DNA from: Wolfiporia cocos
Lineage: Eukaryota > Basidiomycota > Agaricomycetes > Polyporales > Phaeolaceae
Length of the DNA stretch: 64,000 nt
Reading direction: 5' to 3'
Assembly: GCA_029448655.1 (NCBI GenBank)
Contig: JACCLO010000005.1
Span: 3,534,001 to 3,598,000 of the forward strand
Shown piece after piece: positions 1 through 11,098 of the stretch. The notes beneath the pieces are model-generated. The model ran no database searches. It was not told where the DNA came from and saw only the letters and a program-made list of their open reading frames with translations. Positions within the stretch are counted from its first letter, which is position 1, and every line of letters starts with the position of its first letter. Made by a program: the position numbers and the translations under genes.

Positions 1-136
1 ATATTGTAGCCCCATAAGGGAACTATTATGTGATGCTTAAGCGCCCATGTGGCATGTGATAGTTAAGGCGTAAAATGCAAAATACAATCCCAGACACGAG
101 TCTTTTAGGTAAAAAGACCCGGTAAAATCTGTGACA
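1..136 (-). mobile_element. 3' tail of a degenerate LTR, cut by the window edge
   Basis: The stretch ends in AAATCTGTGACA, the same terminus that closes the minus-oriented LTRs later in the window. No start or target-site duplication is visible because the window begins inside it. Confidence 0.4.
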
Positions 137-600
137 CCTAGGGTTCTAACGTCATCTACAAGGGTGTCGCAGTACTAAGGAAGGCAGACACCAGACTAGC
201 AGGACTGAGATGGGAAGAGGTCGCGCAGGCAGACAGTAGAGTCAGAGCCAGAGGGCACACACACCCAGATTGACATTAATAGGTCTGAGGTTGTAAGGCC
301 TCAGACCGCGCTATATATACATGATGGGACCACTACGCTATGACTGACGGGCATACCCTGAAGTGGGGTGGTCTGTGCGCAATGTAGGTACAGTGTCATG
401 TGAGGGGCTTACTAAGTAAGGGGGTGGTGCCAGGGTGCCACTACTATCAGTAAGTGTAATCTAATCTATCTACCGGTCACATGCCGTCTGGCAGGGAGGG
501 TGTTATGACAAAGGGGTTAACGAATGAGTGTGCAGGTGTAGAGACATGAGATCGAGCCTGGCGGCTCCCCACATATGTCAGCAGATAAATCTACAACACA
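132..600 (-). mobile_element. Degenerate family-A LTR
   Basis: It can be aligned by eye over most of its length with the LTRs at 5526-6039 and 7120-7633: shared GACCAGACTAGCAGG-type block, GGTCTGAGG/CCTCAGACC stem-loop (near 281-308), TATATACATG box and the CTACCGGTCAC block. Its far end is eroded, so the boundary is approximate and no duplication was found. Confidence 0.6.
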
Positions 601-675
601 GTGGTCACCCTTCCTACATCCATCCCACTGACTCTTCTGTGGCTATGTGAATGTGCTCACATCAGCACATAAACA

Positions 676-1579
676 TGACACAGAATGTACCCAGTCATGC
701 CCCTATGTCCCTAAGTCCTAAGGTCTTGAGGATAACCCCTAAGGGAAGACTCATAAGTGAGGAGGAAACCCCAGACTAGCGAGTGGGTGCAATACAGCAA
801 GGGCACTCATGCAAGGGATGATCATAATGTCACAGAATGCCTCTAGGGGGTTCTGACATCCCTCGTTAGCTGGAAGAAGTGCCCTCAGGGGCAGGGCTAA
901 GTCTTTGTCTCGCTTGCTTTCCTCCACGTCCACTCCCACTATCTTATCAGACCACCTGACCTATTAGATTAGTGCTGTAGGGTAGCGCACTCCTCAGGTA
1001 CTCACATTACAGTCACAGTATGTACATGTTACGTCACAGTAGTTACATGATCATGTGCCTCTTAGTTACTGCGCACAGGCCATAACTTTAGGGCGGCCAT
1101 TACTGGCCAGCTACTCATGTATATAAGTACAACAAGATGTGGGTTGATACCCCATCTCTAAGATTCTCAACAATGGGCTAGTCCCCTTACTCCTTACCTC
1201 TCTGTGTGCTGGCCGCCCTGTCCACCCCAACGCACTTGCACTCTTGTCTTGCTAGTCTGGGTATGTCACCACTGGCCTGGGGAGGCCTAGTCAACCTCTG
1301 CCACATAGGTCTTCGGTCACTGCTGCATGGTCTACCTGTGTCTGAGGGCACTGTTTGAATCCCCGGCAGGGCTGGTCCCACAGACATGAGTAGTCTGTGT
1401 CACATAACCAGGCACGCTACACCAGTTTGTTGGTGTGTGGCTTAGATGAATAGTTCTGAGGAGTACCTCAGAACACATGGGCATATATACATGAGGTAGC
1501 CGCCTACTCTAAGGTACTCAGCCAGCCCTAAAGGCCTGGTCTGTGTGCGATGCTACCTACATGTGACCATACTACATAA
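676..1579 (-). mobile_element. Family-A LTR fragment interrupted by a solo LTR
   Basis: It starts TGACACAGAATG and continues on the other side of the insertion at 828-1402. A stem-loop GTTCTGAGG/CCTCAGAAC (about 1450-1472) lies next to a TATATACATG box, which puts the element on the minus strand. The 3' third is missing: the sequence switches at 1580 to a family-B LTR. Confidence 0.55.
828..1402 (+). mobile_element. Solo LTR, family A, TSD CATAA
   Basis: 575 bp from TGTCACAG to CTGTGTCA. CATAA stands directly before (823-827) and after (1403-1407). A CATGTATATAAG box near 1117 is followed by the stem-loop GATGTGGG/CCCCATC (about 1135-1157) and AAGATTCTC, the layout common to this LTR family. 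Confidence 0.85.
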
Positions 1580-2606
1580 TGACACAGAATACCTGTGGGA
1601 CTCACCAAGCCTTACACCTATGTGTAAAGGCGACCTGGAGAGGAGGTACTCAATGCAGCAGAGCAGGTGGATGGTGCTTCTACGGCGGACGCCAAGAAGA
1701 ATAGAACTAAAGTTAAAGGGCGTCAAGCCCCTACTTATATACATGTTTATTCAGATGGCACGTGCTACTAGCTAGTACTACCATTCCGGGTTATGTGGCT
1801 TTGCCAATGGGCGAAGCTTAGCTTATCTGATGTTTATGGACTCTATCTACAATGGCCGTGGAAGGCCCTAATGGCCGAACCAATTGTAAAAGAGGGATTA
1901 GTGCTTATCTTGTTGTAACACGGGCGCAGCCCGGGTATATAGGAAGGCCGATTGCCGGATACCTGGCAGTATAATGGCTATTGGTCGGTCTTTGTTGGAT
2001 GACCAAGGCAAGACGCCAAGGTCGTTACGCTATTGGACCAGCAGGTACCATAGCATGTGTTATGTCCGGACTGGAGGGTTACCGGGACATGTGTTGGTCT
2101 TAGCCGTGAGGCGAGGACCGGTGTTTGGGCAACGCCGTGATGGCAGAAGCCCGGGCATTGGTATGTACCGATCCCGTGGGAGGCCGAGGAGGCCGAACCT
2201 ATAGTGTTATTGCCTTGGTGCTAATATTACGCTGTTTGGTTGTGTGGACATTATTATGCAAGCGCGCCGCGCTCGGGCTGTCATTGCGATCTAAGATCTT
2301 ATGACATGGTTGGTCTAGCTCTGACGGGTGAGACCTATGATGTAGTGGTGACGATGCTATTGTCTTAGACTTGTATGACGCATTGCTGTTAGAGGCACAG
2401 CGAAGCACATTGCCTTAGCGATGATGTCATTAGTCAGTGACGTAGCGTTGTCTAGGCTGGTCATGTGGTTGATAAGCCTAGTAAAGGACTTGTTGTAGTG
2501 GCAATGGGAGTTAACCCATAGATAACTTGTAGTTAGACGTATAAATCCTGGATAAATTGCTATAATTGTAGGAAAAATGCTGTAAGCCCCAGATAAATCT
2601 GTGACA
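1580..2606 (-). mobile_element. Family-B LTR without matching target-site duplication
   Basis: 1027 bp from TGACACAG to CTGTGACA, aligning along its length (reverse orientation) with 46075-47108 and 49402-50432. The flanks are CATAA on the left and CGAAG on the right, so there is no duplication. The left flank is the front part of one family-A LTR and the right flank the rear part of another. Confidence 0.8.
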
Positions 2607-4126
2607 CGAAGTAACACAGACAAGATAGACTTAGAGGGGTCCCTGGCCAGCAGTCACGCAGGAAAGTTGGTACGAGAGGGACCTAAGTGACACAGATGGC
2701 TCTGTGGGACTCACCAAGCCAGTATCCTTGTGATGAACTAGGCGACTTAGTGAGGAAGAGGTTATCAGACGTTGCAGGAGGTAGGAGGTTCTTCTACGGC
2801 GTACGCCGAGAAGAATAGAACTAAAGTTATAGGCCGTCAAGGCCCTACTTATATACATAATAATATCAGGTCATGTGCTACTGTATAGTGCATGCCCGAT
2901 AAGGAGTGTGGGCTTGGTTGCCATAAGGGCGACCAAGTGATACGACTACTCTACAAAGGCCGTGACCCGCCGGTAATGGCCGAGCCAATGGTAAAAGAGA
3001 GAGCGTGTGGTCTCATCGTTAGATGGACATGTGAATACGGGCGCAGCCCGGGTATAAGGGAAGCCGGTTGCCGGATACCATGAGGTATAATGGCGATTGG
3101 CCGGTCTTCGTGTGATGACCAAGGCGGAACGCCGAGGTCGTAATGCTATTGGGCCAGCAGGCACCGTAGCATGTGATATGTCCAGACCGGAAGGTTACCG
3201 GAACATATGGTGGTCTTAGCCGTGAGGCGAGGACCGATGTTTGGGCAGCGCCGTGATGGCAGAAGCCCGGGACTTGGAGATCGCCGAGTCCGTGGGAGGC
3301 CGAGAAGGCCGAGCCTATAGCGATATTGCCTTGGTGCTAATATAGTGCTATTTGGCCATGTTGCCATTATTATGCGAAGGCGTGGCGCGCCTGAGGTGTC
3401 ATTGTGATCGAGGATCTTATGACGTGTGGGAAGCCGGGAAGGCCGACCCAGTAGTACAAGGCCGCGAGGCACTGTTTGTACATGTGGACATTATTATGCG
3501 AGCGTGCCGCGCTCGGCCTATCATTATGATCTAAGATCTTATGACGTGGCTGGTCTTGCTCTGGCGGGCGAGACCTGTATGACGTAGCTGTAACTATGCT
3601 ATTGGACCGGAAGGTGCCGTAGCGTTATGTAAGCTGGTCATGTGGTGATAAGCCCAGTTAAGAGCTTGTCGTGGTGGCAATGGGAGTTAACCCGTAGATA
3701 ACTTGTAGTTAGACGTATAAATCCCAGGTAAATTGCTATAATCATAGGAAAAATGCTGTAAGCCCCAGATAAATCTGTGACACTAAGTCCATTGACGAGA
3801 ATCTTAGAGATGGGGAATAAGCCCCATCTCGTCGTATCTTATATACATGTATGAGACAGCGGAGCGGGCTACCCTAAAGACATGGCCTGTACGCATGTAA
3901 CTACAGTGACCGTGATGCTACGCTACATGTGATACATAATGTGACTTTACATGTGAGCTACCTGAGGCGCGTGCTACCCTACAGCGCTAACCTAACGATC
4001 AGGTGACCTACAGTATCTGGGAGCGACGTAGAGGTGGCTATGGCGCAGAGGAGCGGCGTACGCCTAGCGCCGCCCGTACAACCTATAGCGAGGGCTGAAA
4101 CATAACTATTAGGAAAGTTTGTGACA
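2607..4126 (-). mobile_element. Family-A LTR fragment interrupted by a family-B solo LTR
   Basis: The flanks of the nested LTR 2688-3782 join into a sequence that follows 41225-41788 from about its position 110 to its GTTTGTGACA end. It carries the stem-loop GAGATGGGG/CCCCATCTC (about 3804-3829) and TATATACATG. Its front is missing. Confidence 0.6.
2688..3782 (-). mobile_element. Solo LTR, family B, TSD CTAAG
   Basis: 1095 bp from TGACACAG to CTGTGACA, with CTAAG at 2683-2687 and 3783-3787. On the minus strand a TATATAAG box precedes a short stem-loop with arms AGGGCC/GGCCT and the ACTTTAGTTCTATTC block. Confidence 0.88.
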
Positions 4127-4498
4127 CAGACATGTCTTGACACACTACTAAGCTGGTTTACATCAGCGGTCCAGGCAACTCCACCTGACCTGCTGACTAA
4201 TGTTTGTTGCCACAAAGCACAAACATGGACCTACAGTCCAAAGCACATACATGATTGGGCCGCTCATTACCTGGCACCCAAACAAGCACGTGCTTGCCAT
4301 TACTGGCTTGTGCACAGACCGTCTAGCTTTAGGGCAGACCATTACTGGTCATTGCAACCCATGTATATAAGCTTGACCTCTAAGGCGTAGTTGCCTTAGA
4401 ACTATTCACCTCGTTTGTAACCTGCTATTACCTAGCTTGTTACCACTTGTCTAGTCGACTACCAGCAACACTTACAACCAAGTAAGTAAGTCCCTAAC
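4127..4498 (+). mobile_element. LTR fragment with TATA box and perfect stem-loop
   Basis: Holds the CCATTACTGG repeats, a CATGTATATAAG box (about 4360) and a stem-loop with eight perfectly paired bases, TCTAAGGC/GCCTTAGA (about 4378-4399). Ends were not resolved. Confidence 0.5.
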
Positions 4499-5160
4499 AT
4501 GTGACATGCACATAGCCCCAATTCAGCAAGTGCAAGGCAAATCTGTCACTAATAAGCCTTCGGGCCCTAAGTCTGCAACTCTAGGGGATCGGTCAATACC
4601 CAATACACGTTAGAGGACATAATCTGTTCTGGAGCAAGCCTTGTAGAGTATAAGGCTTGCCTAAGTCCGAGAAGTCGATGTGCTCTTCAAGGGCTTAGTC
4701 ATTTCGAGAGCTTGATGAATACTGAGCGTAGTTTCCTATGTTTGAGAACGAGTATAAGACTCTTGTTTATACAACAAGGTCAAGCTGAAGAGCTTTGACT
4801 TAGTTACATGAGGTTATATACTACGCTGGGTTTTAGGAGTCCTATCCATCCCGGATGTCACTGCTACTATCTATGTCCTAGACCGAAACGTTTGATAAGT
4901 ATGTAGCGATATATCTGAAATGATAGATAGTAATGTTGTGGCAGTTGAACGCCATTTGTCAATTGCAGAATGATAAATATGAAATGGTGACAGAATTGCA
5001 TCTGTCCTAGGTAAATCAGACCCTATACACTAGTACAGCAGGGGTTAGGCCCAGTAGAGTCATGAGTAGCCAGGGGCATTGGTTGCGCAACAGGTCCCTG
5101 TATCATATTCGCCCAATGGTGAGTTCTGTGAGTGTTCAAAAAATCAAAATAACCATAACT
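4499..5160 (-). mobile_element. Degenerate family-C (TGTTAC-type) LTR
   Basis: From about 4530 it follows the solo LTR 45352-46061: GTTAGAGGACATAATCTG, GAACGAGTATAAGACT, the ACAAGGTC stem-loop and the CCCAGTAGAGTCA block. The start is eroded. The stem-loop arms here are GTCAAAG/CTTGAC (minus strand) where other copies have GTCGA/TCGAC. Confidence 0.6.
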
Positions 5161-5167
5161 CTACTCA

Positions 5168-5433
5168 GACATGGACATTTTGGCAAGTACTACCAGCACT
5201 TTGTACCCTCTGAGACCCCCTACTTTTCTTGTGATAGCACTACCATCCAGACCGGCTCACACATCTTGTGCGACTGCCCCCTCCACAAAGATGCACACTC
5301 CCACCTTTGCCAAGCCTCACCAGCACTTGACCTTCAAATCATCCCCACCAGAAGAGGACTCACAGTGCTCTTCCACTTCCTGGCCCGCTCTACTGCTTTC
5401 ATGAAACCCATAGCCCTCCATCCGTTGCTGTAG
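5168..5433 (+). pseudogene. LINE (non-LTR retrotransposon) C-terminal fragment
   Basis: The frame reading HGHFGKYYQHFVPSE, then QTGSHILCDCPLHKD and ending LFHFLARSTAF matches the tail of fungal non-LTR retrotransposon polyproteins: a conserved G-x-FG-x-YY segment followed by a cysteine/histidine cluster (QT-x-x-HIL-x-x-CP) downstream of the RNase H-like region. Only this last part survives; there is no reverse transcriptase in the neighbourhood. The first cysteine pair expected before QTGSHIL is degraded. It abuts a family-C LTR on its left. Family placement (Tad/I-like) is an inference from the motif alone. Confidence 0.65.
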
Positions 5434-5525
5434 ACCCAGTGTAAACTTCCAGATTGTGATGGCCCATCCTCCTCCTCTGAATAATCACTTTCATCTTTTA
5501 CCTATGACTTAATACTTTCCGTTTC

Positions 5526-6039
5526 TGACACAGACTTGCCTCTGTGTCCAACCCAACCGCTATGTCTTGTCTCTAAGGGACCTAACGTTGTCTATAGGGG
5601 CGCCGCAACACTAAGGGGGGCGGCTACCAGACTAGCAGGTATAAGACAGAGGAGACGTCGCGCGGGCAGACAAGGAAGAAGCATGAAAGAGGGCACACGC
5701 GCCCAACTGACATTAATAGGTCTGAGGTTGTAAGACCTCAGATGCTACTACTTATACATGACAGAGCCGCTACACTAGAGACTACCGGGCATACCCTAAA
5801 GGGGGTGGTCTGTGCGCATGGTGGGAATAATGTCATGTGAGGTGCTGACTAAGTAAGGGGGCGGTGCCAGGGCGCCACTACTATCAGTCTGGTATCTAAT
5901 CTAACTAATCTACCGGTCACGTGCCGTCAGGCAGGGGAGGGCGTAGTGACGAAGGGGTTAGCGAGCCTAAGGGAAGGTGTAGTGACGCGGGTTCGAGCCT
6001 AGGGGCCCCCGCATTATGTCAGAGGGTAAAACCGTGACA
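5526..6039 (-). repeat. 3' LTR of the 5526-7633 element
   Basis: 514 bp, TGACACAG to CCGTGACA. Contains the stem-loop CTGAGG/CCTCAG around 5723-5745 and a tRNA-like B box GGGTTCGAGCC at about 5990 on the plus strand. Confidence 0.9.
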
Positions 6040-7119
6040 TTACCTCCGCTTTATGGTTCATCGCCTCGATGAAGAACGGTGGTCGCCTCCTCAACGCTTT
6101 TGCCACAGCGAAGAGGGGACCGGGTCTCTTGAGGTTGCAACGCCTGTAGTAAGGGGTAAGAGGCATAGAAAGATTGTTGCGCGCCTTTCCAGGGGTGCGC
6201 CTGTATGAGTAAAGGTATTCCTGTTGGCAGAGTGGTGTACCTAGCGCGGAGCGGTGACGGGTTCTGCAGCGCCTAGGTGTCAATGTCTACGCGATGGGGG
6301 TAACAACTTCCCATGGGCGTGGTGACGGACACAGGCTGTCGGGCTCCTCCTACGACCGAGAGGGCTGAGGGTACGGACTCCAGGAACGAGGTCCTTGACC
6401 ATCCTGTTTAACGTCGAGGATGGTATACCTATGGATCCAGGCGGGGACTAGGTCGCCATGGAGGTATGGGGGTACAACGGGCTACGCGTGATGGACCAGC
6501 TGGCTACCGTAGCGCAGTGGTCGACCGGCTCTCAGATGGTTGGGAGAGGGTGCGTGGTGTACCAGGGTGCTGAATTCGTAGCACAGAGGACGGGGGCGGC
6601 GGTGGAATAGATGGAGGTCCTGATACAAGGACACCGCGGCAAGGGGGGTCGTCTTTGCAGTCGCGCTCCTATTCGCGCATGTCGGACTGGGGATGCACCG
6701 GTGAACGCTCCACCTCCGCTCAAGGGGGAGCGAAGGGGGTCACAGTGGTGGACACCATCCCTGGGGTTTTCACCGGCTGTCTGGGACTCTCGCAGACCGT
6801 CTCCGACGCGACGTACGAGGACGCACGCCGTGATAGGGCCGTTGAGTAGGCAGGCCCGGCTACTCACAGGTTCTCACTCCTCAGGAGGTGTGCGGCTTGG
6901 ACCGGCACGGTGTACTGGGATGCAGATGGTGTGGTCCCTGTACGGTGCGGTCGCCATGACAACAGTTGGGTTATGGGGGCTCGCAATTGTGCGGACCAGG
7001 GTCATTCGACGCTCCTGGCTGCCCCACCCCGTCGTCAACACCTAACAGAGTGGAGAAACTCCTCCGGGTCCCCGACATTGCCAACGTCGAAGATGGGGAG
7101 TAAGATAGACCTATTAAAA

Positions 7120-7633
7120 TGACACAGACTTGCCTCTGTGTCCAACTCAACCGCTATGTCTTGTCTCTAAGGGACCTAACGTCGTCTATAGGGGCGCCGC
7201 AACACTAAGGGGGGCGGCTACCAGACTAGCAGGTATAAGACAGAGGAGACGTCGCGTGGGCAGACAAGGAAGAAGCATGAAAGAGGGCACACGCGCCCAA
7301 CTGACATTAATAGGTCTGAGGTTGTAAGACCTCAGACGCTACTACTTATACATGACAGAGCCGCTACACTAGAGACTACCGGGCATACCCTAAAGGGGGT
7401 GGTCTGTGCGCATGGTGGGAATAATGTCATGTGAGGTGCTGACTAAGTAAGGGGGCGGTGCCAGGGCGCCACTACTATCAGTCTGGTATCTAATCTAACT
7501 AATCTACCGGTCACGTGCCGTCAGGCAGGGGAGGGCGTAGTGACGAAGGGGTTAGCGAGCCTAAGGGAAGGTGTAGTGACGCGGGTTCGAGCCTAGGGGC
7601 CCCCGCATTATGTCAGAGGGTAAAACCGTGACA
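7120..7633 (-). repeat. 5' LTR of the 5526-7633 element
   Basis: 514 bp; same limits and internal signals as the partner LTR at 5526-6039, with four C/T differences. Confidence 0.9.
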
Positions 7634-8857
7634 GTTTCACACTACCCTACACATGGTGTGCCACATGTACACTCCCTCTCTGACCCACACATAAGCCTCG
7701 TTTTCCATACACAAACACTGCTTTCAGTCTTAGTTACTTGATGCGGGACACAAATGTATTTTTTGAAAAGAGAGATGTGACATGTGAGACCCTCTGCCAG
7801 ATAGTGGTCCGACACTCAATTTTAACAATACTTGAGCAAAAAAACTCAAGAAATACTTTAAGTATATTCACAGTATCTCCTGCTGTCAATACCGTGTGAA
7901 TGTACAATCCACGCTTACAATACTTTATGTTAGACAAGTGTCTTTTTCAAGATGCTGTATACATTTTATACAAGTTCACAGTTTGTCAAGGACAATTACT
8001 TTATTTGTTTCTATCGGTTTCTTCAGGGGTTTTCCGCAGTAAATATTGTGCTATGCACGTAGTGCTTCCAGAGAGCTATTAACAGTTCCTTGTGCAGAAA
8101 TAATATTAACACTCGCACTTGCTAGCGGGGACCTCACACGAGCAAGATTCGCTAACGCCAGGTGTAAAGGCACAAACGCGTGCTCGCGCATTTTGCAATG
8201 TCGATAGAAGGTAGGCCTTGCAACCTGCTTGCCATTGCGCTTCGGACAAGTACAGATGTACGTCTTGGTGTGTGCGGGCATGTCGTCGATCTGACCTTTA
8301 GCTACCAGGACGAGACGAGCCTTACAGATAAGTCCGATAGGCGCTCGCTAAATCCACTAGAGCATGCTATTCATCTACATTTATATACACAAGAGAAAAG
8401 CTTTAAAAACGCGAGGAGTTGGCGGAACCTGAGCCAGTCTGGGCGGGCGGAAATATTAATTGATGAGACTGACTGAGACTTGTACCTGATTTGGGCGGCT
8501 CAGCGCTGACGGTATTGCCGCCCCTGCATTTTGTACAAGCGCAAAGGTATTTCCCATTAGCTTTTGCCTCAGTCGGCAGCATGATAGCGATGTGATCTTG
8601 TAGCTGGGCTGATAGAGCTAGGCACTCGCATATTCAATTGAAGAAGCAATTCAGTACATAATCGACAGGTTTTGACAAGACGAAGCTAAAGAGAATGGTG
8701 GTAGAGCGTGGGTGGGACTGAGCCGGTGTAGGTGCATCTGACAGAACATGATCGAGAGTGGCTATGTCTGTTCGACATGGCACAATGTAGATCATGGATC
8801 AATCTGACGGCGCCTGACCGTAATTTTCACTGGGGGGGAGGGGGGTCAACATCAACG
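7634..8857. other. Intergenic stretch, mostly unassigned
   Basis: Between the LTR element and RSA3. Apart from the possible transposon-protein fragment at 8123-8281 I see no gene, repeat or RNA here. Confidence 0.5.
8123..8281 (-). pseudogene. Possible DNA-transposon protein N-terminus (fragment)
   Basis: The minus-strand frame begins MPAHTKTYICTCPKRNGK and continues VARPTFYRHCKMREH. A cysteine pair, a NGK-x-V-x-x-x-T-F/R-x-H segment and a basic tail resemble the N-terminal zinc-binding stretch of fungal transposon proteins of the Plavaka/KDZ kind. Nothing downstream supports a full gene and the frame closes after 76 residues, so at best this is a relic. Chance similarity is possible. Confidence 0.3.
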
Positions 8858-9497
8858 TTAGTCAGCTGTCGGATGCTCGAGTACGACTTTCATCTCGTTG
8901 ATGCCCACGTCGCAATGGCGAGCCGATGTGAACACATCCGCACCGGAGGCAAGTGAGTCGACGAGAAGTGCCAGGCGTGAAGTTGTCAGATTAGGTTCCT
9001 TGGCGAGCATCAACACTGAAATGAATGGGCACCAGCACACCGCGCACCTTCCGGATACTGTCCAGGTCGTCCGCGAATGCATCCGCCATTGACGCCATCC
9101 AGAGCCTCCGGAAGCGATCTTTGAGCAGCAGCTCCTTCTGCGCCGTATCGTTCTCGCCGTCGCGCGCGGGCAGCAAGGACGGCAAGGTAGCAGGCGGTGG
9201 TGTGGGCGAAGGTGAACGTCTCCGCACAGGCGGGACTTTAACAAGGGAGGGAGAGTCATGGTTGGTGAGTGCTGGGATGGACTGAACATCAGGATTGTCG
9301 GAATCAGAGTCGTCGGACGACTCGCTTGAACTTGAGGACTCGGAATGCTCCTCGGCGGGCGGTGGGGGCCGCTGATAGACGAGTTGCGGCGCGTCGTCGG
9401 AGTCAGATGCGGAAGACGATGAGCTTGAGTCTGAGACTACGCGCCGTTTACGCTTTCTGATGCGTTTGCGGGGCGCGGGTTGGTTGGAGGGGGCCAT
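8858..9497 (-). CDS. RSA3: Ribosome assembly protein 3 (Rsa3)
   Basis: Two exons (9497-9048 and 8998-8858) separated by a 49-nt GT-AG intron give about 196 residues. The N-terminal half is basic then acidic-serine rich (KRIRKRKRR, serine/aspartate runs), typical of a nucleolar protein. The C-terminal domain reads RFRRLWMASMADAFADDLD, then KEPNLTTSRLALLVDSLASG and ADVFTS, which is the Rsa3 domain; splicing is needed to join it. In yeast Rsa3 belongs to the Npa1 complex acting on the earliest pre-60S particles in the nucleolus. I start at 9497, the first ATG (context GCCATGG); the frame is open upstream only through a GTG codon. It is transcribed divergently from ADE2, and URB1, encoding a partner subunit, lies 7 kb further on. 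Confidence 0.88.
8999..9047 (-). other. RSA3: RSA3 intron
   Basis: Minus-strand donor GTGCGC and acceptor CCAAG flank it. Without its removal the protein would end before the conserved KEPNLTTSRLALL segment. Confidence 0.85.
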
Positions 9498-9571
9498 GGC
9501 GGTCGACGGCGCAAGGAAGGTCTCAGCAATCACAACTTGAGGTTAATCTCCCAACCCGTTTGAAGCCCCGC

Positions 9572-10131
9572 ACATCACGTGAAGGCGGGCCCGACGCGTC
9601 GGGTCGGTGCCTCCGCGCACCCTGCTAAAGGCTAAGTCCTTCGACTCGGCTTGTAGGCCCGATACAAGCAGAGAATGCAACATATATCACCATTATATTC
9701 AGTAGTTATCTCTGTGGTAGGCGACACGATGAACTAGATGTTTGTGATGCCTAACTTAGATCCCATTACATCGACGTGGAAAGGGTCTTGGTGCGTTCTC
9801 GGATTCGCTGCGGGCAGTGTACGGCACTGTAACGGCGGCTGGGAATTCCCACAGCGCTGTAAACATCTTTCAAACATATCGGTGGAGGCAAGGCATCATT
9901 ATACAGTCGAGTACGTGGAGAGGCGGCGGAGTGAAAGACTCAGCGCGCGAGCCCTCTTGTGCGGAACCCCATGTCATTGAATAGTAAAACATACATTCGA
10001 TGATATAAATTTAACAGTGGAAGTACTGAATCTAGTTGTCAAAAGACAAGTCTAGGGCGCGGCGGACTCATATGTCGTGCGCAGAGCGCAGAGGCGCCGG
10101 CCCGACACGTCGGGCCCGCCTTCACGTGATT
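9572..10131. repeat. Long inverted repeat (MITE-like or fold-back) between RSA3 and ADE2
   Basis: Arms at about 9572-9617 and 10087-10131 are near-perfect reverse complements over roughly 45 bp (TCACGTGAAGGCGGGCCCGA and following), separated by about 470 bp with no gene. Each arm contains a CACGTG core and a CCCGACGCGTCGGG or CCCGACACGTCGGG palindrome. No clean target-site duplication was seen. Confidence 0.7.
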
Positions 10132-11098
10132 ACGCAAACGCGTTAAGGCCGCGCAAGCACGGCATAGCCCGCTACCGGTGTGCGGGCAGATTAATGCGTG
10201 CAGTACAGAACAAATAGAGAAGTAGTCATAGCTTTCGTATAAGCGGTTGTATATCTCGCCCTGCCCCGCCCCCCGCCCCCCGAACCAGTGGTTGTGAATA
10301 GTCGCGCTCGCACATCTAGCACACTGTAATTAGTACCGGCATTCTTGAGACATTACTTACTGCTGCTTCGATAACTATATGCTCTGTATATGCTATGGGT
10401 ATACAACAATAGTAGCTCAACTTCAAAACAGATAGTAGTGAAGATGGAATGACTGACATCAATGACCACTTGTTGGGACTCCTTGGGCGGCAGCTCACAT
10501 AAGCAGGAGTGTACTCGGAAACTACATGCAGCACTAGAGGCTGAAGATAGCGACTCGAAGACTATGGCGCATGTTCTAGCTATTCTCTACTTAGCATCGT
10601 GGACTTGCTGCGGGCATTTTTGCTGATTCTTTGCAGGTCTTGCTTGATGATGGCATCCAGATGAAAGATGCCCGGAAGGCATTCCAACTGAGTCGCCCCA
10701 AAAATCAAGGTACTTCAACCATATATACGTTCGCCACAATCCGAGCTATCCCAAGAGTCTCTGATATCAGATTGATAGCTGAGCAGGCGTGCATTCGCAC
10801 AATATTACTACTGGCACATACACGTACCAGCACGATTGTTAACACTGTAATAACGTAGGGTACACAACGCGGGTCAGGCAACGCTACAAGCTGTTCACCG
10901 TCTGGGTGCTACTTTGCTGTCGGAGACATCCGGATCAGATATTTTGTTACTTATGTTCCCACACATACAAGCTGATAAGAAAAATTGTAACCGGAGACCT
11001 GCCCTAAAGCCCGAGGGAAATTTTGAAACCTTTTGCGTTCCGATTTACGCTCCAAGACTCCGGTAGCGGGAATTAACCTCAAGTGCAATTTCACGTGT
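10132..11098. other. Intergenic region upstream of ADE2
   Basis: Holds a C-rich tract at about 10259-10282 on the plus strand and otherwise no gene, repeat or RNA that I recognise. Confidence 0.5.

Larger units (their letters stand above)
5526..7633 (-). mobile_element. Non-autonomous LTR retrotransposon (TRIM/LARD-like), nearly intact
   Basis: Two 514-bp LTRs (5526-6039 and 7120-7633) in direct orientation bracket a 1080-bp interior. GTTTC is duplicated at 5521-5525 and 7634-7638. The LTRs differ at only four positions that I can see, all C/T, so the insertion is young. The TATA box and stem-loop place transcription on the minus strand, making 7120-7633 the 5' LTR. On that strand a purine-rich AAAGCGGAGG lies just before the 3' LTR, a plausible polypurine tract. 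The interior (6040-7119) has no recognisable gag, protease, reverse transcriptase, integrase or RNase H, so the element must be mobilised in trans. Confidence 0.9.

Noticed and set aside
6040..7119. gag or pol remnants inside the LTR element
   Set aside because: Frames of 89-144 residues exist on both strands but are arginine/proline-rich with no protease, RT, integrase or zinc-knuckle motifs.
9498..9533. Upstream start for RSA3
   Set aside because: The codon there is GTG; the first ATG is at 9497 in good context.
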